In this document: positions 1 through 10,892 of the stretch, one piece after another
How the letters are laid out: each line of letters starts with the position of its first letter
Position numbering within the stretch: the first letter of the stretch is position 1
From: Heliopora coerulea
Lineage: Eukaryota > Cnidaria > Anthozoa > Scleralcyonacea > Helioporidae
Assembly (NCBI GenBank): GCA_030142905.1
Contig: JASJOG010000461.1
Location: forward strand, 53,501-117,500
DNA length: 64,000 bases
Direction of reading: 5' to 3'
Translations under genes and position numbers: made by a program
The notes under the pieces: model-generated
What the model was told of the DNA's origin: nothing
Databases searched by the model: none
What the model saw: only the letters and a program-made list of their open reading frames with translations

Positions 1-2140
1 AATTATAACAGTTGAGCCTAATTTTCAAACTGCATCGTGCAGTAGTCAATCACCACAGGTCAATCCAATACAGCGGTTTGTAAGTGCAAAAGAGTTCAAT
101 TTGCCCCTGTCGCATGACCGTACACGCATTCCATGTCTAATAATGCTATGGCTGTGGCCGTTTTCATAAATCATTTGCGTCATAATCAAGGAAAAATAAC
201 TAACAATACTATAATCATAAAAACATATATTTGACCAACTTCCAGAATCACTGTAGCCCAAACCTAGCTCGTCTTCTCTCGTTATTTCGATGCCAACTGT
301 TGGTCTCATTACGTTTCCATGAATACCGTGGCTTATACGTCATTCAAATATTAAACACTATCGCTTTTTTTCAATCCACGTTTTAGTTTACATCAGACCG
401 GTTTGAAAAATTAGCTCGGACCGGTCTCACTCATTTGGGGTGGTGGACCAACACAAATGAGTTCTGACCGATTTGAACTCAGTACGAAATCTTGAAAACG
501 CAAAATCTCTCCAGACCAATCATTGATGTGGCAAAAAGTAAGAAAAGCATTGTCAATGAGAACGAAAACTCCAAATGTGGTCTGAAATATTTGCCAGAAT
601 ATGACTTTAGTTTCATTCCGCTCTCAGATATAGACACTTCAGACAATTTTCACTTTGGTAACTGTCTGAATTCGTACCGGTCTTGTGTAACTAACCCCTT
701 AGATTTTCATGGAAAAGTGGGTTCTTGGTCATGGTTCAATTTAAAATTCCTTTTTTAGGCGCTGTTATGGGCTTGGGGATCATTTGAGATGACAGCGTAA
801 AAATTTGTAACGACATCTTGGACACAATGTTAGATGGGAAGGACAGAAGTGAACTTGTCTTCACATCAGCTAGTAAAGACACATCAGCCAAAAACATTGA
901 CGACTTTCATAATTTTGTGGACATCACTATGTCATGAAATATTTGAGTGGCACATCAACTTTTTAAGAAAAGACATGATTTGCCAAGTAGGTCACGTACA
1001 AATGAAACATGAAGAAATCCGAATAAATTCATCTTATCAGCAACTTGGATCCGATACTGTAACAAAATGAAATCAAGCAGATGTTAAATGTATTTAACAT
1101 GTCGACTCACCAAAGTCATTGTTAAAATACTGATAACTTATTTACCAAGTGTGAGTTCTGTACTGGAAAGTATTTGTCTGAGGTTTTTGTACGGACCGAG
1201 CGACGAAGGAGCGAGGTCTGTGCAAAAAAAACCGAGGGCAAGTAGTTTCCCGCACAGACCGAACAAATTAAGTTAATAAGGAATTTATTATATGGCTTTT
1301 GGTTCTTTTTTTTCATCGCTTTTAACAAAGTTTTGTGTTCGTGAGTTAGCAGCTTAGGTTTGTTTGCTTGTTTTTACCTATTTCTTCGTGGTTTTTTGCA
1401 TCTGTTCATCAACTTTTCTGCTTGAAATTATCGTTGAGAACATTTAACTACTGTTTTCGTAGTTTGTTTTTATAAATCTTTTTTAAAACTTACTGGAATC
1501 TGGCTTCTTTTTCTTCAAACCAGCTTGAAAATTTCCCTGCGAAAACTAGCTGGTCTGTACGAAAAACTTATGGCACGGCTAGACAGCCAATCACCGTGCA
1601 TGATTTTGCGTAGAGACCGGATAGCGAGCTCAGCCATATAATAATGTACAGTCAGTAGAGATATAATGATGACTTTGATTTGAATCGAGACGAAAGCAAT
1701 GGCAAAACTAAGCATAGCATTGGGACATGCAGTCCAAATTTAAAATTACTTGAGCACAGCAAAAAATCATGCTATTCAAACTTAAAATGATCTACGATAT
1801 TCAGGTCTCAAGCCATATACATCCACTCAGCCAGTGGTTGCCATATAAAATTGCAGCTGTTAGTCGTCAATGTAGTGGTTATGGTAACTATGATTAGAAG
1901 TTGCAACAAAATGTTAACGGATATGCTTTGGTTGATACCTAAATATCGTTCAAAATTCCATATCATATCGGTGGTGAGTTGGGATGGTGAAACCGTAAGT
2001 GGTGAATAAAAGGAATGGTAACTCGATTGCTTGTGCAAGTCATTAAAACTTAGCGGAGAATTTATTCAGGAAACGTGTTCTGCTACGTTTACGACACAGT
2101 AGCACCTCCGACGGGAACGTAGAAGCGAAAATAGTCAGTC
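1..2140. other. No recognisable gene
   Basis: AT-rich sequence with only short chance reading frames. An 8-bp inverted repeat (AGACCGGT near 395, ACCGGTCT near 420) and a block near 1190-1265 with the inverted motif GGTCTGTGC / GCACAGACC look like pieces of small non-coding DNA elements, but no terminal repeats or target duplications could be delimited. I see no domain, splice exon or RNA gene. Confidence 0.5.
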
Positions 2141-2141
2141 G

Positions 2142-2345
2142 ATGAAGAAACTGCTAACAGAGTTAAACGCGAAACTTTAGGCACTCAACTTTCGAATCGG
2201 TAAAACTACTGAAATCTTGGAGAAGAATGACCGATTGACCGCACAACGACACAAGACGTCACTGGTGGGCCTGACGGGAGCGATCAACACGCTGAAGGAA
2301 ACGATAGAGGAGAAGAAATTTACAAAAGGAGAAACAAAAGGAGAA
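2142..2345 (+). pseudogene. BEL/Pao gag fragment (coiled-coil N-terminus)
   Basis: The frame starting ATG at 2142 encodes a lysine- and glutamate-rich helical segment with EKNDRL and GAINTLKETIEE, interrupted by a TAG about 12 codons in. The same pattern (KGSIEEAKFGQGDT) appears in the better preserved BEL gag near 32.3 kb in this window, and BEL/Pao gags begin with such a coiled coil. The fragment ends abruptly near 2345, where the minus-strand Penelope-like sequence begins. I infer a BEL remnant truncated by that element. The family call rests on the internal comparison and is moderate. Confidence 0.45.
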
Positions 2346-3330
2346 ACGTGTGTAAGTGGTGGGCTACTTGGCCCACATACAATGGGTTACAGCATCGACA
2401 CGAGAAAGAATAAACTACATGCCTCAGACCCTTGGAAAGTCTGTCTTTGAAAGGTAAAAAATGTGAAAGGCGTTTGGTGGGTCGGAAGACAGTGCTAATG
2501 TCCATGTGTGAAAAGGCGGAAGAATAAAGTTTATGGATTTGTACGCTGATTTGGGGAGCGTGGAGACCAGTAAATAGTAATCCAAAATAAATTATCTTTT
2601 TAGGAACAGTTGCAGTTTTAGGGGATGGTTTGAAAGTTTAATCTTAAAATAGTTGGACGCATTTATCCCAAAGATGTGTAGGATAGCTGTTAAGCTCAAT
2701 GATAGTTCGGAATTTTTCGACTTCTAGATGAAAATTTTCGTAAGTTGAGCAGATTTTAGAAAACCGGTCAAAAAGTATCAGAATTAAATCTTTTTTTTTA
2801 CTTTAACGGGATAAAACTATGAAAGTTGGTAAAAAGTCCTGTATAAATGTTGGTTTTTGATAGACAGATGTAGAGAATGACGAGTTGCTGCGTTTGATTT
2901 GGATATCTAAAAAGGAAAGTGCCATGTTGGGTGTTTCGATTTCAGTGGTAAATTTTACGTTTGCATGCTGTCGGTTTAAAAAAAACTGAGAAATAAATTA
3001 ATATGTTCTGGTGAGCGAAATAACAAAAAATCATACCTGCGATAGTAAATTGGTTCGAAACTGCAGAGGCAATTTTCTAGCCATGTATTTTCATGGAATG
3101 AAAGAAACGTATTAGCCAAATAAGGGCCAAGGGGCGCACCCATGGAAACATCATCAATGTGTGCGAAAAGAGATCCACTAAAAATACAGGAAATTTTTTA
3201 CAACATAACGTAAAAGTTTGGAAAATTGGTCTCGTGAAAAGTTGTGAAAGTGAATGGAATTACGAAATAAGCGGTTGGTGATGATATCGATGGTTTAGAG
3301 CCAGAAGGAAAAAGATTTTGACAAACGCTT
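2346..3330 (-). pseudogene. Penelope-like element, copy A (RT plus GIY-YIG, degenerate)
   Basis: Read on the minus strand from about 3330 down. An RT segment with RLFRNSIHFHNF near 3220-3290 is followed by YYRRY near 3040, then an RT palm/thumb region, then the GIY-YIG nuclease signature HVVYSFSCRCCNPLYVGQ at about 2360-2420. Penelope-like elements pair a telomerase-related RT with a C-terminal GIY-YIG endonuclease, and the order fits. The catalytic YVDD box is deleted: the sequence runs from YYRRY straight to DFLLF. Many stops and frameshifts occur. It is a close relative of copy B (3340-4672) but in opposite orientation, so the pair is head to head. Confidence 0.75.
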
Positions 3331-3339
3331 TGTAGCTGT

Positions 3340-4672
3340 CGAGCTGGTATTCTCTATGAACTACCTAAAACACACAAGCCTGACGTTCCTCTTGGACCAA
3401 TACTTTCTTCGATCAGCACGATGTCTTATAAGACAGCTAAATTTATCGTGCTTATCCTTAGACCCATAAGGTAAGCGACTTGTATGGTAAGCGACACATT
3501 TTCTTTTGTTAAGGAACTGATTAATTCAAACTTTTCTTCTGACAATCTCATCATGGCCAGTTTTGATATTAAGTATCTGTTCACGAACATCCCGCCAGAC
3601 GAAACCGTCGATAACATCACCATCCGCTTATTTCGTAACGCCATCCATTTTCACAACTTTTACCTAGACCAATTTACCAAACTTTTACGTTATCCTGTAA
3701 AAATTTGCTACTTTTGGGTGTTTCCATGGGTTTACCCCTTGGCCCTTATTTGACTAATATTTTTCTTTCATTCCACGAAAATACATGGCTACAAAATTGC
3801 ATTCGTAGTTTCAAACCAACTTACTATCGTAGGTATGTCGATGACTGCTTTTTTGTTATTCCTTTCAGTCAAACATATTAATTTTTTTCTCAATTTTTTA
3901 AACCAACAACGTGCCAACATAAAATTTACCTCTGAATGCGAAACACCCAACAAGACACTTTCCTTTCTAGATATCCAAATCAAACGTAACAACTGGTCAT
4001 TCTCTACTTCTGCTTATCAAAAACCAACATTTCCAGGACTTTTCACCGACTTTCACAGTTTTATGCCGTGAAAGTATAAAAAAGGTTTAATTCAGACACA
4101 TATTGACCGGTTTTTTAAAAGTCTGCTCAACTTACGAAAATTTTCATTTTTTAGCTTAACGGCTATCCTACTAATTTTTTGGATAAATACGTTCAATTAT
4201 TTTTAGACAAAACTTTCAAACTCACTCCTGGAACCGTAACCGTTCCTAAAAAGATAATTTATTTCGGATTACCATTTACTGGTCTCCACTCTCTCCAAAT
4301 CCGCGTGCAAATCCATAAACTTTATTCTTCCGCCTTTTCACACATCGACATTAGCACCGTCTCCCGACTCACCAAATGCTTTTCACAGTTTTTCCCTTTC
4401 AAAGAGAGATTCCCGAGGGTCTGAGATCTCATGTAGTTTATTCTTTCTCGTGTCAATGCTGTAATGCATTGTATGTGGGCCAAACAGCCCGCCACTTACT
4501 CACAAGAGTCTCTGATCACTTGGGAATCTCTTCTTTGACGGAGAAGAAACGTGTTAATCCTTCGCCTTCAAACATCCTTTCCCATCTTTGCGTCCATAAA
4601 CGACTTTCAGATTCTTTCATTGTGGTCCTCCCCTTCTCCTCATCCGTGAAAGTTTACTAATTCGTAAACTTA
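3340..4672 (+). pseudogene. Penelope-like element, copy B (RT plus GIY-YIG)
   Basis: Segments in several plus-strand frames: GILYELPKTHKPDVPLGPIL near 3347 (the conserved LPK-HKP motif of Penelope RT), an RT block at 3484-3753, the catalytic box YRRYVDDCFF at about 3825-3855, thumb sequence to 4071, and GIY-YIG HVVYSFSCQCCNALYVGQ near 4430-4490. YVDD is intact, unlike copy A, but at least four frame breaks or stops make it a pseudogene. Its upstream edge abuts the inverted copy A near 3330. No unambiguous terminal repeat or target duplication was found. Confidence 0.8.
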
Positions 4673-4679
4673 GCCCTTC

Positions 4680-6120
4680 ACTAAACACCAACCTTAGTTT
4701 TATTTTCTTGTTTCTATTTTAATTGTACATTCCTTGATATCGACATCCTTAATTTATTACTCACAATGTGTCGCTACATTTCCTTCTCTTACTTGCGTCA
4801 TTAATTAACTCTACAGCTTGTAAAATAACCCCTCCTGTCACTTATAGCTCATATGTAAATTAACTCCTCGTCACTGATAATGTCGGGTATCGCGACGAAA
4901 TGTTAGTTGCTTCTTCAATAGATTATGCTTTAAATTATCAATTGTTTTGACTTTATTGCACGTTATATGCTGGGTATTAGTATTCATTGTTCGCCTGAGA
5001 TTCCCGCCTGGACTTTCCGTTGCCACGAATTAAGGTGGTAGTTAACTCTAAATGATCCAAAACATTGTAACTGCTCTAGTTTTACAACAATTTAATTAAT
5101 TACCACGAAAGTTTGCAAAAAACTGGTACTAGTTATTACACTAGTTTTGAACTGCACAGAAGTACTTTGGCTCAAACTTTACGATTGCCATAGTAATAAC
5201 CAATAAATACCTTATAAACAAGAGTTTGTGGAAGCAAAATGTCAAAAGCAAAAATTGATCAAGTCCAAACTTGGTGAAGATAGTTCACTTGGCATGGGGC
5301 GTGCAACAAGTAGACAGATTTTTATTTCCTCATAATCTGTTGTCTGAACTGAAAATATTCACTTTTTCTATGGTAACAAAAGAACTAATGCAAATTTTAA
5401 AGAACTGTCTACTTATTGCATAAAAGACATACCAGCTGTCGAAAAATGATAGCAATCCATCAAATTCCCTTCAAACTGGACTTTGCACGAATTTAGGCCA
5501 GGATAATTCCTTCATTTTGAGAAAATCAAGCTTAGACATTGACAAATGTTTCCAACTCATTTGCTGCTATGTTAAGCATGTAAAATTGAGATGCAAAGTT
5601 AACTATGCTTACAAGTATTTACAGTAAGACAAATATATTCGAATTCGATATGAACCTTCCACTATTTTAATAGATCAAGGAACTTATACTAAGTCTAACT
5701 CGGGGTCAGAACCAAAATGCCAAACATAGCGTAAGTGAGAGACTTTCCGACATATCTCAATGATAAACCCATCTAAATTTTTTTAAAAATAATTTGAACA
5801 AGCTATGCTAAACTTAAAGTCTCCATCGGTTCTCTGATACGACCTCCACCGAATAACGCCTCCAAAATATGGCGTTGTCTCGACTTCTCGGTTCTTTGAA
5901 AAACCATGGGCAAATCGACTGTCACTTGGACTTTGTGCGCAACGAAACTTTAGAGATTAGTAAGATTTCCCTAATTATGCCTTTTGTACGAGTTATTCCT
6001 AGCCTTCGATTTTCATACGTAGGTTACGATTTTGGCCTAGTTCGTTCGTCGCATCGATTCTGTCAGTTGCTTTTTTCTCCATCTCATTTTTTCAATGTAT
6101 TTTTTTCTTGCTAGATTGGT
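4680..6120. other. No recognisable gene
   Basis: AT-rich non-coding sequence downstream of Penelope copy B. A partial hammerhead-like core lies at 4874-4900 (see rejected items). The 81-residue frame at 5869-6114 has no family signature and is probably chance. Confidence 0.5.
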
Positions 6121-6330
6121 ACAATAGAACCTGAGTTTCACAACACCCCGTTTTACGACCACCTGTCTTATATGACCAGTTTTTCTGGCACGGACAATTT
6201 GTAGTTAAAATATACATGTCGTAAGCGACCACCTGTCAAACGCGACCAGCGACCAATTTTTAGCGGTCAAAATTAGAAATTTTACCTGTCACGAGCGACC
6301 ACTGCAAATTAAAATTGCTGACCGCTCCAC
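6121..6330 (+). repeat. DNA-transposon end with repeated subterminal motif
   Basis: The words GACCACCTGT, CGACCA and TATGACCAG recur several times within 200 bp, starting just after AATAGAACCTGAG. This layout (a terminal motif followed by repeated short subterminal boxes reading as 'cgaccacc') resembles the ends of pogo/Tigger-type elements such as the complete one at 49611-50665. Only one end is visible and no matching inverted terminus was found nearby. Assignment to pogo/Tigger is inference. Confidence 0.35.
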
Positions 6331-6769
6331 TCTTTTGCCGAACCTGATTGATGAATTACGTTCGGCACAAGATCAGCGTCCTATTATGCCAAACCTAATA
6401 GGTACGGCAGATTTAATTTGATCGATCATAATTAAGTTTCGTGATTTAAGTTCGTCGTTTGAATCAATGTCGCTCCACAATTGCTGGAACTGTCTTTGCA
6501 AAGAGAATACAAGAAACTAGAAAAACTACGCACTTACCGCTTCGATCTAGTTTTGATCACTTCCATGCAGTTATAATTATACTGTTGTGAATTTCCTTCT
6601 GAACGAGTTAGGAAATTGAAGCAGTTCACGCTGACCAGTTACTTTTCACTTAATAATGTTTTTTGCTTCATGCAAGTTTTTTGATCCTCTTATTAAATGC
6701 TGTAGCGATAAACAAAATTTTATGATGGCGTCATGAATGTAATAAGATGACGCCATACTAAACTCTCAT

Positions 6770-6940
6770 ACAAAAAAATTACAGTTTTTGGATCGGAAAA
6801 AAACCTTGTTTTTGCAATAGAAGATATGTCCTTTTGAATTAGAATTATAGTCAAACAAAAAAATGACAGTTTTTGGATCGGAAAAAACCTTGTTTTTGTA
6901 ATAGGAGATATGTCCTTTTGAATTAGAATTCAATTCAAAC
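6770..6940 (+). repeat. Tandem duplication, period 85 bp
   Basis: The block beginning CAGTTTTTGGATCGG at about 6782 recurs at about 6867 with nearly the same following sequence (CTTGTTTTTG, ATAGAAG/ATAGGAG, ATATGTCCTTTTGAATTAGA). There are two units with a few substitutions. No coding content. Confidence 0.8.
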
Positions 6941-7019
6941 AAGTATTTCTCAGATCTCGTGGAAAAAATTGCATTTAACTTCCTTTAAAAAGTAAAAATA
7001 TGACCCTTCAACTCATGGT

Positions 7020-8740
7020 TACCATAGCAAAAGCTGTGTAAGTATGGTCCAAAACAACATATCAAAATGTTGGCCATAGAATTTGAAGATAAGTTACCAA
7101 TTTCGATGTCATTTTTTATCCTGTGACGAGATATAATTAAAAAACAAACTGGGGAGCCGATTCACCCCTTTTCTCCAGCCCAAGTAAGGGTTAAGGCCGA
7201 CATAAACTAAGCTTTAAGGTAAAGTTATTAAACCTCTTGGTTTTCGAACGAACAGTTGGATGAACTGGGCCCTTGAAGTCCTTTTCGTGTCTTTGGTCCT
7301 GCAAAAATTTTTGTTTCGTACGTTTCGAAACATCTAACGATATCCAGCCTGTCCCGATGACTGATGAAGCCAACGTCTAAAACGATTTATTCAAAAACCC
7401 GGAAAAACACTGATATGCCCGGGGAAAACTCACAACAAATGGCCTTTTCTGTGTAAGTATTGTTTGGACTTCTTTAAACAAAATCTTGCATGAAGACCTA
7501 CGTTCCAGAAGCGTTATTGTGAAACGATTCGGCACACAAAACAGTACAATTAATAGAAGGTTTGATCGCTCAAAAAAAAACACCAGACAAATTGAAAAAA
7601 AAAAAACAAACAAAAAAAAAAACCAAACCAGAGATGGTTGCAAATAACGCTCAAAAAATACTTTTCAATAAATATCTGTCTTCAGTTATGTAATGGCAAG
7701 TAGTGTCATAGTTAAACGAAACAGCAAATCAAAGAAGGTTTTGTTACGACACTTATAATTATAATTATGTGGATATATTTGTTTGTATTTCCTTAGCCAT
7801 TGAGGGTAATTACTTATGAGCATTTCTGTTCAAGCATGGGAATTATGAAACATGTTGTTATAACGTAAATATGGTGATTAAAAGTTAAAAAGAACAGTAC
7901 AGCAGCATGATTGGGTGAAGACTCACTAGCCGAATCGTTTAAGGCGCTAAGATGTCTGTTTGCAAATCTGAAGTCCAGGGTACAAGTCCTGCCTGCCTCA
8001 TTGGCTAGTTCTCATAACATTCCATAATGTTTTTAACATCTTCAAGAGTTTTGTCGTGTCGGATTCATTTTCTTTGGCTTTGTTCCTGTGGTTTCAGTGA
8101 AATTAGATATATTGCGGAAAAATTCCTTAGATGTTTAGTCCGAATCTAATTTATATTGCGCCGCATAAATCAGGCTGATATAAAACATTAAATTACTTGA
8201 ATCATCTACTTGCATAACTGTAGATGAGATGCACTCTTTGTGAAGTCAAAACCGAAACGATGACATTACTTAAGTTGTTAAAGAAACCAAAGAAAATTTG
8301 ATCCTACATAGTTTGCCACTGATGGCAATCCGCGAGTTTGTAGATCGAACGTCCAATTAGGTCTTCCAAAATGAACAAACCCCTTCAATATAACCTGAAA
8401 TATGTCGTGTCATAGAAAATTTAAGGTGTAAACAATTTGAATCTTTATTTTAAGAAAATCGAAGAAATTTTGGTCATTTTAATTTAATGAATAGCACCCC
8501 TATCGAGTTTCTTGTAAACTGTTTGTTGTGACTCGGCAAGGGTATTTTGTTTGACATAGCAGCTATAAAAAATCACTAAAATAGTCCGCACATTGGATTT
8601 CTCGTTTAGAAAAAGACGTAGACTTTGACACAGTACCTTCAACAATAACTTGAAAACTTGACTTCTTCTCTGCGAAACCAAGAAGCCGTACGCTTTAAGA
8701 GTAGGTAACCAAAGAAGCCTCACAGTCAATCATGTTTGGC
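7020..8740. repeat. Segmental duplication, copy 1 (partner at 46585-48400)
   Basis: Two blocks match the 46.6-48.4 kb region in the same order and orientation: 7037-7310 with 46585-46850 (beginning AGTATGGTCCAAAACAACAT) and 8025-8740 with 47740-48400 (beginning CATCTTCAAGAGTTTTGTCG). Sequence between the blocks differs: the partner carries a fold-back element and a 207-bp direct repeat that are absent here. The right end includes a degraded Ig exon, so the duplicated unit is a piece of the Ig gene: exon, intron, exon edge. Confidence 0.8.
8640..8735 (-). pseudogene. Ig-domain pseudo-exon (3' end)
   Basis: On the minus strand this aligns with the last third of the Ig exon at 48320-48634. The 3' end reads SSFQVIVE, matching SCFQIIVE in the partner, after a region corresponding to GSYSLRV. 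An in-frame TAA near 8690 and the lack of any upstream exon half (no WxF core, no acceptor) make it non-functional. It lies at the edge of the duplicated block. Confidence 0.6.
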
Positions 8741-8749
8741 TTGATTTAT

Positions 8750-9540
8750 TTTAACACTTCCGTATTCTTGCATAAAGTTGCAAATTGGAAATTTCTTCAA
8801 GATAGCGGAATACTTAATAATTTTTAGACAGATTTAATTGCTTTTGCTCTTTATAGACGGACATCTATGAAAAACAAACACTATATCGAAGTCTACAAGA
8901 TGGTTGACATGTATAATCATGTACTCATTTGAAGTTTTATTTTACATCAACGAAAGTTTCTAATCTCGTCAGACAATTAAAACTTAATTGTCACAATTTA
9001 TCCTGGGGTGAGACGTGCAGAATCGAACTTATTTTTGCATTTATTTTTTTGAATCTTGGTTTTTATCTCAGCCCAATTTATTCCATGTTGAGTACCATTA
9101 CCAATTCGAAAGTCTTGCTACGTGAGAGTCGCTCGTGCTTTATCTGAAATACGATCCTTCTAACTGTCGTGTTACGTTAGACTAAATAGGCTTAGTTACA
9201 CTCCAAAAATGTTTAACATTCATTCACTTTAGGTTAACCTTTAGAATTGTTGAGGGTTTTATAATTTCAGAGTTGGTAATGGGATCAAGATTGCAGTTCC
9301 TAATATGATTGAGGGATTAAGTACCTTATCAAACTAATTTACGTGTGCACATTTGACTTGAGGCGAAAATGCGTACTTTTTACGAGTTGCCTTGGTTACA
9401 CTGATAAAGAACGAGACAGTTGCTGCAAGGTTAAAATAAAGAAAAATCTTGGCATGACAAAATTCCACCCTTCTGGTATTTTAAGGCAATCTTATAAGAA
9501 ATCCTTGAGTTTGATAAAACACTTACCTACAGTTGTAAAC
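8750..9540. other. No recognisable gene
   Basis: AT-rich intergenic sequence without a recognised repeat boundary. The frame at 9343-9642 runs into the Gypsy-1 LTR at 9623 and its last codons are LTR sequence; no domain is visible. Confidence 0.45.
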
Positions 9541-9622
9541 TCGATAGGTTTTTCAAGTTTTAATGATTGGAGACGTTCTCTGACCAAAATTATATTTTAT
9601 TTCGACGAACTTTCGGCCACTA

Positions 9623-9819
9623 TGCAACATTGTTGTAAGTGACGTAATGGGGTTGATAGATAATGACCTGCACACACATTGTTGTAATCGGAGTGAATAG
9701 TAATGTTGACAGATATTGACCAGAAATAGGGAGATATAAGAGTACGCACGAATGATAATAAAACAGACTTAGACTAGATGGTGTTCGTGTCCGTTTTGCT
9801 CTAAGTTCAGCCAGTTACA
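9623..9819 (+). repeat. 5' LTR of Gypsy-1
   Basis: Begins TGCAACATTGTTG and ends CAGTTACA. It is followed after four bases by TGGTGCC, a plausible tRNA primer-binding site. It shares GGGAGATATAAG, CGAATGATAATAAAACAGAC and CCGTTTTGCTCTAAGTTC with the 3' copy. It is about 20 bp longer than the 3' LTR because of a short indel near 9655. Confidence 0.85.
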
Positions 9820-9853
9820 AATTTGGTGCCAGCGGTAGAATAGAACCTCGAAG

Positions 9854-10023
9854 ATGGCGACAGCAATTTTACCTTCGAAATTTGAACGTGGCGATTTAAC
9901 AAATTGGCTTCGAGAATACGACGCTTGCGCGGAGGCAAATGGATGGAACGTGTTCCATATAATTAGCCTAAATGAAGTACTGCTACCCCGCCTTGTAGAG
10001 AAGGTTCAAGAACAGTTGCAATA
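9854..10023 (+). pseudogene. Gypsy-1 gag N-terminal fragment
   Basis: ATG at 9854 opens a 56-codon frame beginning MATAILPSKFERGDLTNWL, of the kind that opens Gypsy gag proteins, followed by YDACAEANGW. The frame stops at 10021-10023, where the sequence of Gypsy-2 starts. The rest of this gag lies 5 kb away at 15122-15425. Truncated by insertion; not functional. Confidence 0.6.
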
Positions 10024-10136
10024 AAGTTGTTGCTATTGATTTTCCGGGCGGAAAGCGTAATCGTAAACAACTATAAAGTTGTTGCTATCAAACATAACAT
10101 GGTGTCAGGATGCAAAATCTTAAACCGCTTGGACCG

Positions 10137-10892
10137 CTGAAGTTACACTGTAACATTTCAGATAATTGGTGAAGATGGAAACAAAAATGGACACTGTACG
10201 CTAAAGCAAGTGGTGCTGAAAAGAAAGACGAAGACACACAGTGTGCTCTCTTCTTACATGTTATTGGTGAAGACGCCCTGGAGGTATATAACTCATTCAC
10301 GTTCGAAGAAAGTGAGCAGAACAAAATCGCTCCACTGATAGCAAAATTCGAAGCCTACTGCTCACCAAAGAAGAATTTGACGTATGAGCGTTACCTCTTT
10401 AACACTTGTACTCAGAACGGCCGACCATTCGACACATTCGTTTTGGAGTTACGAAACAAAGCAAAGACCTGCGAATTTGGCGCGCGACACGACACCTTAA
10501 TCCGAGATCGCATTGTTTGTGGAATTTACTCGAACACTGTTCGCGAACGCCTTCTCCGTAACATCGATCTTAGCCTGGAAGATGCCATCGCCACTGTACG
10601 TGCTGCTGAATCGAGTAAAACTCAACTTGAAAAGATGAATAGTCCCGAATGCCAAGCCGACGCGCTTGAAAAACAACAACAACTCAAAACTGACACACAC
10701 AAGAAGAACCCGACGAAAGGAGAACCGTGCCGTCGCTGTGGAACAGTACACGCAAAAAAGAAATGTATTGCTTATGGAAAAACGTGCAACAAGTGTCATG
10801 GCAAAAATCATTTTGCAAATATGTGCCTTACTAAATCGCCAACAACTTCGAAAGGAAAGAACAAGAATAAAGTGGACGCCATCGAACTGTAG
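10137..10892 (+). pseudogene. Gypsy-2 gag with CCHC zinc knuckle
   Basis: The frame contains WKQKWTLYAKASG, then GEDALEVYNSF, YERYLFNTC and a C-terminal zinc-knuckle pair: CRRCGTVHAKKKC followed by CNKCHGKNHFANMC. Gag coats the genomic RNA. A TGA at 10170-10172 interrupts the N-terminal part, and the frame ends at a TAG at 10890-10892. The protease frame that follows is in the same phase, so gag and pol were probably one long frame now split by this stop (or by readthrough suppression, which cannot be judged here). Confidence 0.75.

Noticed and set aside
1190..1620. Possible MITE with GGTCTGTGC / GCACAGACC words
   Set aside because: Several inverted words are present but no consistent pair of termini or target duplication could be delimited.
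2217..2450. 77-codon plus-strand frame
   Set aside because: A composite of the BEL gag scrap and the antisense of Penelope copy A; not a gene.
4874..4900. Hammerhead-like core CTGATAA with GTCG/CGAC helix and GAAA
   Set aside because: G8 is replaced by A, an extra base sits before helix II, and no helix I or III pairs well. Possibly a decayed ribozyme of Penelope copy B, but not supportable as a feature.
5869..6114. 81-codon plus-strand frame
   Set aside because: No domain, no splice context and low-complexity end; probably chance.
7355..7390. CTGATGAAGCCAACG followed by TCTAAAACG
   Set aside because: The 5' hammerhead core is present but the GAAA and second half of helix II are missing.
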